DNA of 57,809 nt from a bacterium (GTDB lineage Bacteria; BMS3Abin14), in assembly GCA_029210965.1 (NCBI GenBank), contig JARGFZ010000009.1:1-57809 (forward strand), in the 5' to 3' direction. This document shows positions 1-8,133 of this stretch, piece by piece. Position numbers and translations under genes: made by a program. The notes beneath the pieces were generated by a model, which did no database searches, was not told the origin of the DNA, and saw nothing but the letters and a program-made list of their open reading frames with translations. How positions within the stretch are numbered: the first letter of the stretch is position 1; the number at the start of each line of letters is the position of its first letter.

Positions 1-335
1 GGGTCTGGAGGTGTTTGACATTCATGATAATTTTCATCCTTTCATCATGAACGTTTTCAGACCTGTTGTTCAGACTCATCTCATGTTAGAAACATGAGGC
101 TTGCTTCAGACTCATTTCATGTTGGAAGAGGCTGCCCCTTGACCTTTACGATTTTTTCTTTAGACTACGATAGTTTTCAGGGTATTGAGGGTGAAAAGTC
201 ATCCCCCGCCAGGCGCAGTGAATCCGTATTACGCCGCAGGCGCGGCCCCCGCCCCGGTCCCGCCGGTGGCGGGACTGTTTGAAAGGCTTTTGGCAAGTCC
301 ATCCTAATCAAGGGATTCTGACGAGGTAATACAAC
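1..335. other. Non-coding leader before purU
   Basis: No convincing gene is seen here. Two near-identical 23-bp units (69-91 and 105-127, offset 36 bp) form a degenerate direct repeat, with a weaker copy near 33-51. A perfect 8-3-8 palindrome sits at 257-275. A GAGG ribosome site lies about 10 bases before the purU ATG. I cannot place a promoter with confidence. Confidence 0.5.
257..275. repeat. REP-like palindrome, copy 1
   Basis: Perfect 8-bp inverted repeat with 3-nt spacer (gtcccgcc-ggt-ggcgggac). It is one of five same-architecture copies in the window; the others are at 1239, 1280, 9466 and 37396. Confidence 0.75.
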
Positions 336-1217
336 ATGAGCGAAATAGAGGCGCCCAACGGGGCTCCCAAAGTCACTGCGCTGATCCAGGGCAAGGACAC
401 CAAAGGGATCATCGCAACTATCACGAACTGGATCTTCGACCACAGCGGCAATATCGTCTACCTGGACCAGCACACCGATCCGGTTGAGGATATGTTCTTC
501 ATGCGGATTCGCTGGGACATGGACGGTTTTGAGATCCCGCGAGACAAGCTGGACGAGGAGTTCAGCAAGGTCTGCTGGCGATTGGGCATGGCTCACCGGC
601 TTTTCTTCTCCGACAGAAAGAAAACGGTTGGCATCCTGGTTTCGAAACAGGGACATTGTCTTCTGGACCTGCTTTACCGCTGGCGCAGCCAACAGCTTGC
701 TGTAGATATCCCCTGCATCATCAGCAACCACGAAAATCTTAGGGACATGGCCGGTTATTACAACATCCCCTTCCACCATCTTCCCGTGACCAGGGAAACC
801 AAAAGGGAGCAGGAGGACCAGGCCCTTGAGATCCTCAAAAAGGAGAACGTGGACACCGTTATCCTCGCCCGCTACATGCAGATCCTCACGCCCAAGTTTG
901 TCACGGCCTATCGCAACAGTATCATTAACATCCACCACTCCTTCCTCCCGGCCTTTATCGGTGCCGACCCCTACCTGCAGGCCTTTAAAAGGGGCGTTAA
1001 GATCATCGGTGCTACCAGCCACTACGTAACCGAGGATCTGGACCAGGGTCCCATTATTTACCAGGACGTAGTATCGGTCACGCACCGCGACAACGTTAAG
1101 ACACTGAAAAGAAAGGGTGAGGACATAGAAAAGGTGGTTCTCGCCAGGGCCGTCTCCCTGCATACCGAGAATAAGGTGCTGATACACAACGGAAAAACCG
1201 TTGTTTTCGGGGGATAG
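336..1217 (+). CDS. purU: Formyltetrahydrofolate deformylase PurU
   Basis: Cytosolic enzyme that hydrolyses 10-formyl-tetrahydrofolate to formate and tetrahydrofolate, balancing the one-carbon pool and feeding formate to purine synthesis. The 293-residue length is usual for PurU. An N-terminal ACT domain spans about residues 12-90 (start ALIQGKDTKGIIATI). The hydrolase domain follows from about residue 96. The PurN-type catalytic Asn-His-Asp set is visible as N198 and H200 in INIHHSFLPAF and D236 in TEDLDQGPII. The ATG has a GAGG site about 10 bases upstream. It is followed by a REP-like palindrome pair and a terminator, so it is probably monocistronic. It is unlikely to belong to the cluster downstream. 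Confidence 0.96.
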   Translation: MSEIEAPNGAPKVTALIQGKDTKGIIATITNWIFDHSGNIVYLDQHTDPVEDMFFMRIRWDMDGFEIPRDKLDEEFSKVCWRLGMAHRLFFSDRKKTVGILVSKQGHCLLDLLYRWRSQQLAVDIPCIISNHENLRDMAGYYNIPFHHLPVTRETKREQEDQALEILKKENVDTVILARYMQILTPKFVTAYRNSIINIHHSFLPAFIGADPYLQAFKRGVKIIGATSHYVTEDLDQGPIIYQDVVSVTHRDNVKTLKRKGEDIEKVVLARAVSLHTENKVLIHNGKTVVFGG

Positions 1218-1238
1218 GCGTCCGATAAGGCACCATCT

Positions 1239-1298
1239 ATCCCGCCTTTGGCGGGATTATCGGGCCTCATTGATCCTCGGTCACGCCATTGGCGTGAC
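1239..1298. repeat. REP-like palindromes, copies 2 and 3
   Basis: Two 19-nt palindromes of the RTCMCGCC-N3-GGCGKGAY family lie at 1239-1257 (atcccgcc-ttt-ggcgggat) and 1280-1298 (gtcacgcc-att-ggcgtgac), between purU and its downstream terminator. Paired copies are typical of REP/BIME arrays; no RAYT transposase is seen in the window. Confidence 0.75.
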
Positions 1299-1367
1299 TG
1301 GCCTTGTATCTGATACCTTCTCGAACGCCTGTATAAATACTATCATTTCAGATCTCAGAAAAATGAG

Positions 1368-1396
1368 CAGGGGCCGGAAGGCCCCTGTTTCTGTTT
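1368..1396 (+). terminator. Rho-independent terminator
   Basis: Eight-bp GC-rich stem (caggggcc / ggcccctg) closed by a GGAA loop and followed by tttctgttt. It separates purU from the SpeD-like gene, so the following cluster probably has its own promoter in 1397-1460. Confidence 0.85.
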
Positions 1397-1462
1397 GATC
1401 TCACATCCTTTATTCCGCGGCAGGGCTGCAGAACAACCCCATCTTTTTATAAAAAGAATAAA

Positions 1463-1867
1463 ATGCTGGGAACCCAGACAGTACCCATGAGCATACCCGA
1501 GAGAGCAGCCGCTGAGCAGGTGTGGGGAATCGCCACCTCCATCGACATCTACGACTGTGATCCGGCCACCAGCCGGGACGCCGACGCCATCCGCCGCTTC
1601 GTCGTGGAGCTTTGTGACCTCATCGAGATGAAGAGGTTCGGAGAGACCCAGGTGGTCCACTTCGGCGAAGACGAGAAAGTAGCCGGCTACTCCATGACCC
1701 AGCTTATTGAAACGTCCCTCATCTCGGCTCACTTCGCCAACCTGACCAACGCCACCTACCTGGACGTCTTCAGCTGTAAGCCCTACGACCCCGATGTCGT
1801 GGCCCAGTTCGCCCGGGATTACTTCGGAGGGTCCAGGATCGAGACCAGTGTGACTTTCAGGAGATAG
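1463..1867 (+). CDS. SpeD-like pyruvoyl decarboxylase family protein with altered active site
   Basis: A 134-residue protein of the S-adenosylmethionine decarboxylase (SpeD) fold. The segment from S85 to C105 aligns without gaps to the SpeD core. S85 matches the self-cleaving serine that becomes the pyruvoyl group, H90 the processing histidine and C105 the catalytic cysteine (DVFSC). The usual Glu-Ser-His-Leu-Thr-Ile-His motif reads Thr-Ser-Leu-Ile-Ser-Ala-His here, so the Glu before the serine and the first His are replaced. SpeD relatives that decarboxylate other amino acids are known, so the substrate may not be AdoMet. It stands first in a cluster, 2 nt before the next gene. ATG 1463 is assumed; ATG 1487 is an alternative. 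No spermidine synthase is seen nearby. Confidence 0.75.
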   Translation: MLGTQTVPMSIPERAAAEQVWGIATSIDIYDCDPATSRDADAIRRFVVELCDLIEMKRFGETQVVHFGEDEKVAGYSMTQLIETSLISAHFANLTNATYLDVFSCKPYDPDVVAQFARDYFGGSRIETSVTFRR

Positions 1868-1869
1868 AG

Positions 1870-2787
1870 ATGGAAAGTCTGAGGGTTGTTAGGGACCCGG
1901 AAGAAGCAAAGTTCCTCTGGGAGGCGCTCATGCCCAGGGAGGTCGTCACCGATCTCTGGGAGGTACGCGCCTGTTTCCACCGCCATTTTCGCCGTCCCAT
2001 TCATTTCATCACCGGCGAAAATACGGGCTGTGGGTCCAGCCTCCTGCCTCTGTCCTACATCGAAGAGCAGGGCATTTACGGATACTTCCCTGGGGAAACG
2101 TGGCAGGGCAAGACGTGGCTGGAACAGAACCTCATCCTGGGGGATGAGCCTTTGCGTCTTCTCGACGCCATACCAGGCCCCTACCACATCCGATACCTTT
2201 CACCGCGGTGCGTCACAGACAGCTGCATAGAGGCTTCCGTAGATGAAATCGGGTATCTGTTTACGCCACACAGTTACAGCCACGATATCAGCGGCTACCT
2301 GGAGAGCTTCTCGGGTAAATCCCTCAAAAGGGTGCGCAGGGAGATCCAGCGCATTGAGGACATGGGGCTCGAGTGGCGCTACGACCGCCTCGATGATATC
2401 GAACTCATTGTCGCTATGAACCTCTCCCGTTTCGGGAAGGACTCCTATTTCGGCGATCCCAGGTTCAGAAAGGGTTTTATGGAGATGATCCGGCTCTTCG
2501 CCGACCGTGGCTGGCTGCGGGTCACGAGCGCCCTTATCGGCCGGGAGGTAGCCGCCGTTGACGTGGGTGTCCTCTACGAAATGACCTACACCCTCATGGC
2601 AGGAGGCACCAACCCGTCATTCCCCGGCATCGCCAAGGTCATCAACATGCACCACATGGAGCGGGCCTGCGAGGATAAGGTCAGGGAGGTGGATTTCCTG
2701 TGCGGGGACTTTAACTGGAAGAAGATATTTCACCTTCAGGAGCGACCCCTTTTCCTTGCTGCCAGAGCTGCTGTGCAGGCGGATTGA
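1870..2787 (+). CDS. FemAB/CelD-type GNAT acyltransferase
   Basis: A 305-residue soluble protein resembling the GNAT_6 (CelD/BcsL, FemAB-like) acyltransferases. Support comes from the double-GNAT size, the KRVRREIQRI helix in the middle, the segment VAAVDVGVLYEMTYTLMAGGTNPSF, and the C-terminal VDFLCGDFNWKKIFH, which matches the D-F-G-D-x-x-WK ending of this family. Such enzymes transfer acyl or aminoacyl groups to amines. It starts 2 nt after the SpeD-like gene, and its TGA overlaps the TTG of the next gene, so co-translation is likely. The substrate is unknown; a role in acylating an amine made by the neighbouring decarboxylases is inference. Confidence 0.7.
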   Translation: MESLRVVRDPEEAKFLWEALMPREVVTDLWEVRACFHRHFRRPIHFITGENTGCGSSLLPLSYIEEQGIYGYFPGETWQGKTWLEQNLILGDEPLRLLDAIPGPYHIRYLSPRCVTDSCIEASVDEIGYLFTPHSYSHDISGYLESFSGKSLKRVRREIQRIEDMGLEWRYDRLDDIELIVAMNLSRFGKDSYFGDPRFRKGFMEMIRLFADRGWLRVTSALIGREVAAVDVGVLYEMTYTLMAGGTNPSFPGIAKVINMHHMERACEDKVREVDFLCGDFNWKKIFHLQERPLFLAARAAVQAD

Positions 2788-3158
2788 GTATTACGGTGAG
2801 GAATAAACGCGTCCTTGTGGTGGGTACTACCACGAATTACGTCGACATCATCCGAAACAGATACCCAGGGAGGGCCCTTTTTTTCACCGGTAAGAACCTG
2901 CGCCTCCAGGCTCAGGAAGAAACTCCCGGAGAAGCTGAAGAGGTCCTGGCCAACCTTGGTGATGTCAAAGTGGTCTCCGCGGCAATTAAGGAGCACCTCT
3001 CCCTTCACGGCCTTACCCTTTCAGGGATCACCTGCTACGATGACGAGTCCCTCACCCTGACCGCCGTCCTCGCCGCAGAGATGGGGCTGCCTTTCGCCAC
3101 GGAAAATGCTGTCTTGATGAGCCGCAGTAAGTTTCACTCCAAACGGGCCTGGAGACCG
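2784..3158 (+). pseudogene. ATP-grasp ligase, N-terminal fragment
   Basis: The first ~122 residues match the pre-ATP-grasp half of an ATP-grasp ligase: a Rossmann-like start (KRVLVVGTTTNYVDIIRNR), then GITCYDDESLTLTAVLAAEMGLPF and SRSKFHSKRAW, the usual lead-in to the ATP-binding subdomain. After about 3155 the family signal stops and the frame reads low-complexity Arg/Ser sequence to 3368. The ATP-binding and Mg-binding parts (roughly 280 residues) are missing. It abuts, out of frame, a PLP decarboxylase that lacks its beginning, so a deletion of about 1.1-1.2 kb (estimate from family lengths) joins the two. The TTG at 2784 overlaps the upstream stop; GTG 2796 is an alternative. ATP-grasp ligases of this layout often form amide bonds. 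Confidence 0.65.
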
Positions 3159-3159
3159 G

Positions 3160-4111
3160 TTGCCGGCGCATACTCTTCAGCGGTCCGGGCAAGACTGAAA
3201 AGGAACTGGAACTTGCGGCGCTCAACGCCCCCAGGGTCACGGTGCTCATCGACAGCTTCGGTGAACTCGAGCGGCTCGATTCGGCCGCTCTTAAAGCCGG
3301 TACGGTTATCACAGCCGGGGTTCGGCTCACGACCAGGGAGGACGGCCTGTGGCGGAAGTTCGGCATAAATCTTTCCTCACTAGGTGAGTTTCTGTCCACC
3401 TCCGCCGGGGAAAAAGCTGTACAGGTCAGAGGCCTTCAGTTTCACACAAGCTGGAACCTGACCCCTGAAGCTCAGGTGAAGTTTATCGAGAGGCTGGGAA
3501 AAGCGCTGGGTACCTTAGACCACGGACTCATCCAGTCCCTCCGGTTCCTGGATATCGGGGGCGGGTACTGGCCCGAGGGGGGGAAGTGGCTGCTGACCGG
3601 GGAATCGCCCTCCTCACCCGGCGCTGACTTCCTGCGGGGAAGGGAACGCCTTTACGCAGCCCCCATCGGGGATTTTGCGCGGGAGATCGCAGGGGCCCTT
3701 AATAAGCACATTTTTCCTCTGGTGCCCCTCAAAATATACGCTGAGCCGGGCCGCTGGATCGCGGACAAGATCATGAACATCGTGGTCTCTGTAGCGGACA
3801 GGAAGGCTGACGACCTCGTCATTACCGATGCGGGCACAAATATTATCGGGTGGGAACGGTATGAGACCGATTACGTTCCAGTGATAAACCTCAGCCGCCC
3901 TTCCCTCACCGAAAGGCCCTGCCTGGTGGCCGGGTCCCTGTGCACCCCCCACGATATCTGGGAATGGTCCTATTTCGGGGAAGGCATTGAACCCGGGGAC
4001 ATCCTTTTCCTCCCCAACCAGGGGGCCTACACCTGGAGCCTGCACCAGGGGTTCATCAAACCGTTGGCGAAAATGATAACGATCGAGGATTGTACGAAAG
4101 TACAGTGTTGA
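3160..4111 (+). pseudogene. Fold-III PLP-dependent decarboxylase, C-terminal part
   Basis: The frame is open from 3131 (after a TAA at 3128) and shows family sequence from about 3164: ILFSGPGKTEKELELAAL, LQFHTSWN (the HxGS-like strand), DIGGGYWP (phosphate-binding glycines), AEPGRWI, and the C-terminal SLCTPHDIW and GAYTWSLHQGF. This is the layout of diaminopimelate, ornithine and carboxynorspermidine decarboxylases. The N-terminal ~100 residues with the Schiff-base lysine are absent, so the product as read cannot be active. The GTG at 3242 is the first start codon but leaves out visible homology, so the real start was lost in the junction with the ATP-grasp gene. The original substrate is unknown. 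Confidence 0.75.
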
Positions 4112-4299
4112 GTGTAGTGTGCAGAGTGTAGAGTGTTGAGGGAGGTTCAGCCCAAAGGCCAGGTTTAACAGGGATAAAAGGGATGGAAGGGCATTGGCAT
4201 TTGGATAATGGACTGATTATTTCTCTGCACCCTGCACTTTGGACTCTGCACTAATTATCCTATCCCCTTCATCCCTGTTAAAAGACGGAGAAACTGCAA
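4112..4299. repeat. Intergenic repeats before the GNAT-nitrilase gene
   Basis: Starts with degenerate gtgtagagtgt-type tandem sequence (about 4110-4140). A motif beginning tttaacagggat occurs at 4164-4191, and a reverse-complement relative lies at 4261-4283, so the region can fold on itself; a third copy is at 36392-36424. The motif cgcactttggactctgcac-like stretch at 4226-4250 is complementary to the first repeat. No gene seen. Confidence 0.6.
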
Positions 4300-5610
4300 A
4301 TGCCAAAAAGACGTCCCAAAATAACGATCCGCCGCTGAAAAGCGGAAGACATACCGGGAGTCATCGCGTGTAACAAGGCAGCTTACGCGGACTATCCCCC
4401 GGAGTTCGAATACGACCAGCGGCTATACGAGATGCAGTTGGCCACCTTTTCGCAGGGGCAGTTCGTGGCCCTCATCGGCAACAAGGTCGTGGGTTTTGCC
4501 ACCTCCCTCATCGTCAGCCTCGATGACGAGACCTATTGGTACAATGTGGATGAGATCACAGATGCCGGGACCTTCAGCACCCACAACTACTTTGGGGACA
4601 CCCTCTACGGGGCGGATATGGCCGTCCACCCTGACTACCAGCAGCTAGGCATCTCAGGGATGCTCTACGACCGCCGCAAGAGGCTCATGAAGCGTTATAA
4701 CCTGAGGCGCATGATCGCATACGGCCGTATCGCCGGGTACAGGCAGTATGCCGGCAGGATGACCGCCGAACAGTACGTCAGGAAGGTCGTGGAAGGTGAA
4801 CTGAAGGACCAGGCCCTCAACGCCCACCTCAAGGCTGGCTACCAGGTGAAGAAGGTCCAGCTGGACATCACGGTGGATTTTTCCAGCCTCAACTACTCCA
4901 CCTACCTGGAGATACCCAACCTCGATTTCGACCTCGCCAAATCCAGGATTGCCGTATCCGGGGTCCCCAAGCGCCCGGCCCGCCGGATCAGGATCTGCGC
5001 GGCCCAGTACCTCATGAAACCCATCCGGTCCTGGCAGGAGATGGAGGAATCGGTTGAGTTCTTCGTTGACACAGCGGCCGCCTCCCACTGCCATTTTCTC
5101 CTTTTCCCTGAGTATTTCTCCTACCAGCTCATCAGCTGCTACGCGGCCAAGGGCGGGATGAAGGAGACGGTTCTCAAGCTTGCAGGGTTCGCGGAACGCT
5201 ACGTCCAGATGCTGCGCGGCCTGGCCATGAAGTACAACATCTACATCATCGGGGAATCCCACCCCACCCTGCGGGACGGAAAGCTTTACAACACCGCCTA
5301 CCTGTTAACCCCCAGCGGCTTCGTCTACACCCAGGATAAACTGCATATCACGGCCACCGAGAGGAACGAGAGCAATATTGAGCCAGGCGAGGGCATCCGG
5401 CCCTTCAATACTCCTCTGGCCAGGATCGCCATCCAGGTCTGCTACGACATCGAGTTTCCGGAAACGTCTCGCCTCCTGGCTCTTGCTGGAGTCGAGGTGA
5501 TCTTCGTTCCTCTTTACACCGACGAGAAAAAAGCCTACTGGCGAGTCCGCCACTGCGCCCAGGCCAGGGCCGTTGAGAATTTCGTCTACGTGGTCCTTAG
5601 GGTGGAATAG
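4300..5610 (+). pseudogene. GNAT acetyltransferase-nitrilase fusion with in-frame TGA
   Basis: From ATG 4300 (GGAG site about 9 bases upstream) the frame reads MPKRRPKITIRR, then TGA at 4336-4338, then KAEDIPGVIACNKAAY and on without a break. The GNAT domain begins before the stop, so the gene has a nonsense codon at position 13; the ATG at 4432 would cut off the first strand and helix. The GNAT part has an acetyl-CoA loop (VHPDYQQLGIS). The carbon-nitrogen hydrolase part has Glu in LFPEYF, Lys in TQDKLH and Cys in IQVCYDIEFPE, the complete nitrilase triad. Homologous two-domain proteins usually run on about 80-100 residues past the ENFVYVV motif, where this one ends, so the C-terminus also seems lost. 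Substrates unknown. Confidence 0.75.
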
Positions 5611-5684
5611 AGTAGGACATTGTGTAGAGTGTAGAGTGTACGGTTCAGAGTGCGGTAGATCCAAGGCCAGAGTCCTGAGGAATA

Positions 5685-5733
5685 CCGGCTTGTCCGCCAT
5701 AGCTGATCGGTTGTCGTTAGCGACGGCGGAAGG
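5685..5733 (+). repeat. Dispersed repeat, CTTGTCCGCC family
   Basis: The stretch ccggcttgtccgccatagc ... acggcggaagg has relatives at 16421-16461 (same strand) and 48511-48548 (opposite strand). It is imperfectly palindromic (gtccgcc / ggcgga). It lies in a gene-free stretch between converging genes. Confidence 0.55.
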
Positions 5734-5806
5734 CGTATATGCTGACATACGCCGAGGATTTCCGAAGGGCGATAACGCAGAAGATACCGTGCTATGACCG
5801 ACCGCA

Positions 5807-6274
5807 TTAACTCCTTAATGTAGCTTTCAGCCGATCCGGATATACCAAAAGATCCAAAGCATCCAAAACATTCAGCGCCACCACATCGGCAGCTCTCAGC
5901 GCTTCGGAACTTGTCCCCTCGGGACCCAGGACCACGATCCCCAGGGAAGCGTCCACCAGCATCCCCATGTCGTTACGTCCGTTCCCTATGGCCACCGTCT
6001 TGAGAGGAAGGCCTCTCAGGTATTTCTGCTTGGCCTGGATCTGATCTTTCTTAGGTATGATATGCAGTGTAACCGGAAGGCCGTGACAGACCTTGGTTGC
6101 GCTCCCGTAGGTGTCGGCGGTGAGGACATGGATGTCCAGTTTTTCCGCCAGAGCAACAACCCGTTCCTTTACTCCATCGATGAACGCCCCATCCAGTGTC
6201 AGAGTTCCGTTAAGATCAAGTACCAGATGGCGTATGGGGTAACTTCCCCAACCGGGGACGTCAATGGTGATCAT
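5807..6274 (-). CDS. HAD-family hydrolase (soluble P-type-ATPase-like)
   Basis: A 155-residue HAD-superfamily phosphatase without a cap domain, like the small soluble proteins related to the P-type ATPase P-domain. Motif I is DLNGTLT near residue 20 (nucleophile Asp, but the second acidic residue is Asn, as in some of these proteins). A Thr in VLTADT gives motif II, the Lys in IIPKKDQ motif III and GNGRNDMGML motif IV. The substrate cannot be inferred. It stands alone between two repeat-bearing intergenic regions. Confidence 0.8.
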   Translation of the reverse strand: MITIDVPGWGSYPIRHLVLDLNGTLTLDGAFIDGVKERVVALAEKLDIHVLTADTYGSATKVCHGLPVTLHIIPKKDQIQAKQKYLRGLPLKTVAIGNGRNDMGMLVDASLGIVVLGPEGTSSEALRAADVVALNVLDALDLLVYPDRLKATLRS

Positions 6275-6639
6275 AACAAACCCTCCTTAAGGGTATGAGA
6301 CATGGACAATATTGATGACTTCGTAAAAAGTCATTGATTTGTAAGGAAAGTGAAAATGACACTTTTCGCTTTCCGAGGAGCAAAAAGCCGATTACGGACT
6401 TTTTGCGACCCTGTCAATATTAGATAATAACAGAATCAACGATTTTTCCTCCAGGAGCAAGAGACAATTAATGGCACAACCCAGGTTAGTGACCGGGTAT
6501 CACGACAGGTGCCATGGGTAAAATAATCACTATGCCAATGAATACCTTTATGGCCCGGAGACACTGAACTGATTATATTATAAGTATAGAAAAGGGCTGA
6601 TATCAAAAAAAGGATCAAACAGACAGGGAGGTTAATGTT
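6275..6639. other. Gene-free region with dispersed repeat
   Basis: Holds an inverted copy of the repeat found at the right window end (listed separately, 6312-6420), then AT-rich sequence without a recognisable gene. The promoter of the secreted-protein gene downstream probably lies in 6550-6620 but I cannot define it. Confidence 0.5.
6312..6420 (-). repeat. Dispersed ~110-bp repeat, inverted copy
   Basis: On the minus strand this reads attgacagggtcgcaaaaag, an inner palindromic segment, ttgctcctcgg, and ends cttacaaatcaatgac. The same blocks in the same order occur at 57601-57688 and 57732-57809. Both copies carry internal inverted repeats, so it resembles a non-coding palindromic repeat element or MITE. 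No coding capacity. Confidence 0.7.
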
Positions 6640-7296
6640 TTGAAGCATACAGCTGTTTTCATGGTCGTCGTATTTCTCTTAATGGGTTGGGTTCCAGGCA
6701 TGGCTCAGGCAGCCGATAAATCCTATGTCATCGGCCGCATAACAGGAACCTATCAAAATCTCCCGGGATATTTTAGCCACAATCCGGATTATCTTTCTTC
6801 TGGGCAGACAGATGAGGTTGAATTTCCAGGATTCAGGCTCCTGCGTGTGGAGGATGGCAAAAAATTTCTCATCCGTCCCAGCCATATGGGATACTTCTAT
6901 CAGGACCTGCCAGGCGGCAGATATACCCTGACGAGGAAACGCAACGACCGGCCTGATTACAGAGAAGGAAAAATGACCAACATCATGAGCTTTGAGGTTG
7001 GGTCCGGGGCCCTGGTCAACCTGGGTACAATGAATATTATCCTCGACGGTGAACCCCATGAGTCACTGTGGTCGAACCAGCACTACACCAGAGGAACCTA
7101 TACCTACGGATATCGTTACGAGCGAGATCCCGGTGAAAGCGGCTACAGCGGACCGTTGAAATGGTTTACAGAGAAAAAATCAAAAATTGCAGCCAGTTTC
7201 GGGGACCGGGTCGTCCGGGTGAGCACCGCCCCCACCGATGAAAAGGACGGGTCAAAGGTGTTCCTGAAGCAGATCGTTCCCCGGTCGGACTGGTAA
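6640..7296 (+). CDS. Secreted protein of unknown function
   Basis: A 218-residue protein that I do not recognise. The TTG start is chosen because GGAGG lies 7 bases upstream and it gives a typical signal peptide (MKHTAVFMVVVFLLMGWVPGMAQA, cleavage near residue 24). The mature part is rich in aromatic and charged residues and has carboxypeptidase-regulatory-like flavour (PGGRYTLTRKR after a YFYQDL strand, then a VNLGTMNIIL strand), suggesting a beta-sandwich in the periplasm or outer membrane. No cysteines for a lipoprotein box. It is monocistronic. Confidence 0.6.
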   Translation: MKHTAVFMVVVFLLMGWVPGMAQAADKSYVIGRITGTYQNLPGYFSHNPDYLSSGQTDEVEFPGFRLLRVEDGKKFLIRPSHMGYFYQDLPGGRYTLTRKRNDRPDYREGKMTNIMSFEVGSGALVNLGTMNIILDGEPHESLWSNQHYTRGTYTYGYRYERDPGESGYSGPLKWFTEKKSKIAASFGDRVVRVSTAPTDEKDGSKVFLKQIVPRSDW

Positions 7297-7349
7297 TTAA
7301 GATTAAGACTTAGACAAGATCCTCTTACATAACGTATTTCACGAGCAAC

Positions 7350-7724
7350 TTATCGACTTTTAATCAACCAGACCAGGAACCCTGCAGCAATAACCCACAG
7401 CAGGACAACAACCAAAGCCCCGAACCAACTCCTGGGCCGGGTGAGTATCCGTTCTTCAGCCTGTAAGCGCAGGTCTGCCATCACCTCGCCCGGTATCAGC
7501 CGGACAACTGTGGCGATGCCCAGGGGAAGAATGATCAGATCGTCGAGGTAGCCGAGCACGGGAATGAAATCGGGGATCACATCCACAGGACTCAGCGCAT
7601 AGGCGGCCACCAGAGCCGCCAGAGCCTTGGCGTACCACGGCACTCTGGGGTCACGCGCGGCCAGGTAGAGGGCAAGGACGTCCCTTTTCACATCCCTGGC
7701 CCATTTTTTCAGACGATCGAGCAT
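7350..7724 (-). CDS. YkvA/DUF1232 family membrane protein
   Basis: A 124-residue protein with the DUF1232 core: DPRVPWYAKALAALVAAYALSPVDVIPDFIPVLGYLDDLIILPLGI, including the conserved Y-x-LSP-x-D-x-IPD-x-IP motif. A further hydrophobic helix (FGALVVVLLWVIAAGFLVWL) forms the C-terminal membrane anchor. Family function is not established. Start ATG with a basic N-terminal helix. No clear operon partner. Confidence 0.85.
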   Translation of the reverse strand: MLDRLKKWARDVKRDVLALYLAARDPRVPWYAKALAALVAAYALSPVDVIPDFIPVLGYLDDLIILPLGIATVVRLIPGEVMADLRLQAEERILTRPRSWFGALVVVLLWVIAAGFLVWLIKSR

Positions 7725-8133
7725 GGTTGGTTTAATTCCTGATTCCTGATTCCTAATTCCAGATTTCAGATTCCAGATTTCATCTGTTTTCTTTGCGTCT
7801 TGGCGTCTTGAGTGAGCTTGGCGAACGAGCGAGAGGCAGCTTGGTCACTTTTGTAGAAACCGATCTTCCCCCCTGATTTAGATTTACCCTGCGTTACCCT
7901 GTGTACCCTGCGGTAAATTAGCTCTTATCGTTTCTATAGCATCCGGGATCGCTTCGCATGGGTAGCAGCTCGCGATGACACCAACCTGCGATTGGAGTTT
8001 CAGGTTTTGGGTTCCGGGTTTAACTTCAAACCTCAAACACCAAACTTCAAACTTGTCTTTAGCCCTTTCGCCAAGTCGCTCCGTCGCCCCGTCGATACGT
8101 TCTATCATCGCCTCCCCACCCTTACCAGTCGAT
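7725..8133. repeat. Gene-free region with degenerate tandem repeats
   Basis: Positions 7736-7780 are built of imperfect attcctgattcc / agatttcagattcc units. 7930-7980 carries a cgggatcgcttcg-type segment and 7990-8060 a run of caaacttcaaac-like units. No gene or structured RNA recognised. Confidence 0.5.

Noticed and set aside
69-127. 36-bp offset direct repeat as a CRISPR remnant
   Set aside because: Only two clear degenerate copies, no uniform spacers, no cas genes.
177-1187. Long minus-strand frame opposite purU
   Set aside because: Shadow frame of purU, with no family content; purU motifs on the plus strand are decisive.
1463-1867. Canonical AdoMet decarboxylase speD
   Set aside because: Key Glu and first His of the processing motif are replaced and no spermidine synthase is nearby, so the gene symbol was not given.
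4336-4338. TGA as selenocysteine codon
   Set aside because: No clear SECIS-like stem with a bulged U at the right distance downstream, and the position is not a known redox site; nonsense mutation or error is simpler.
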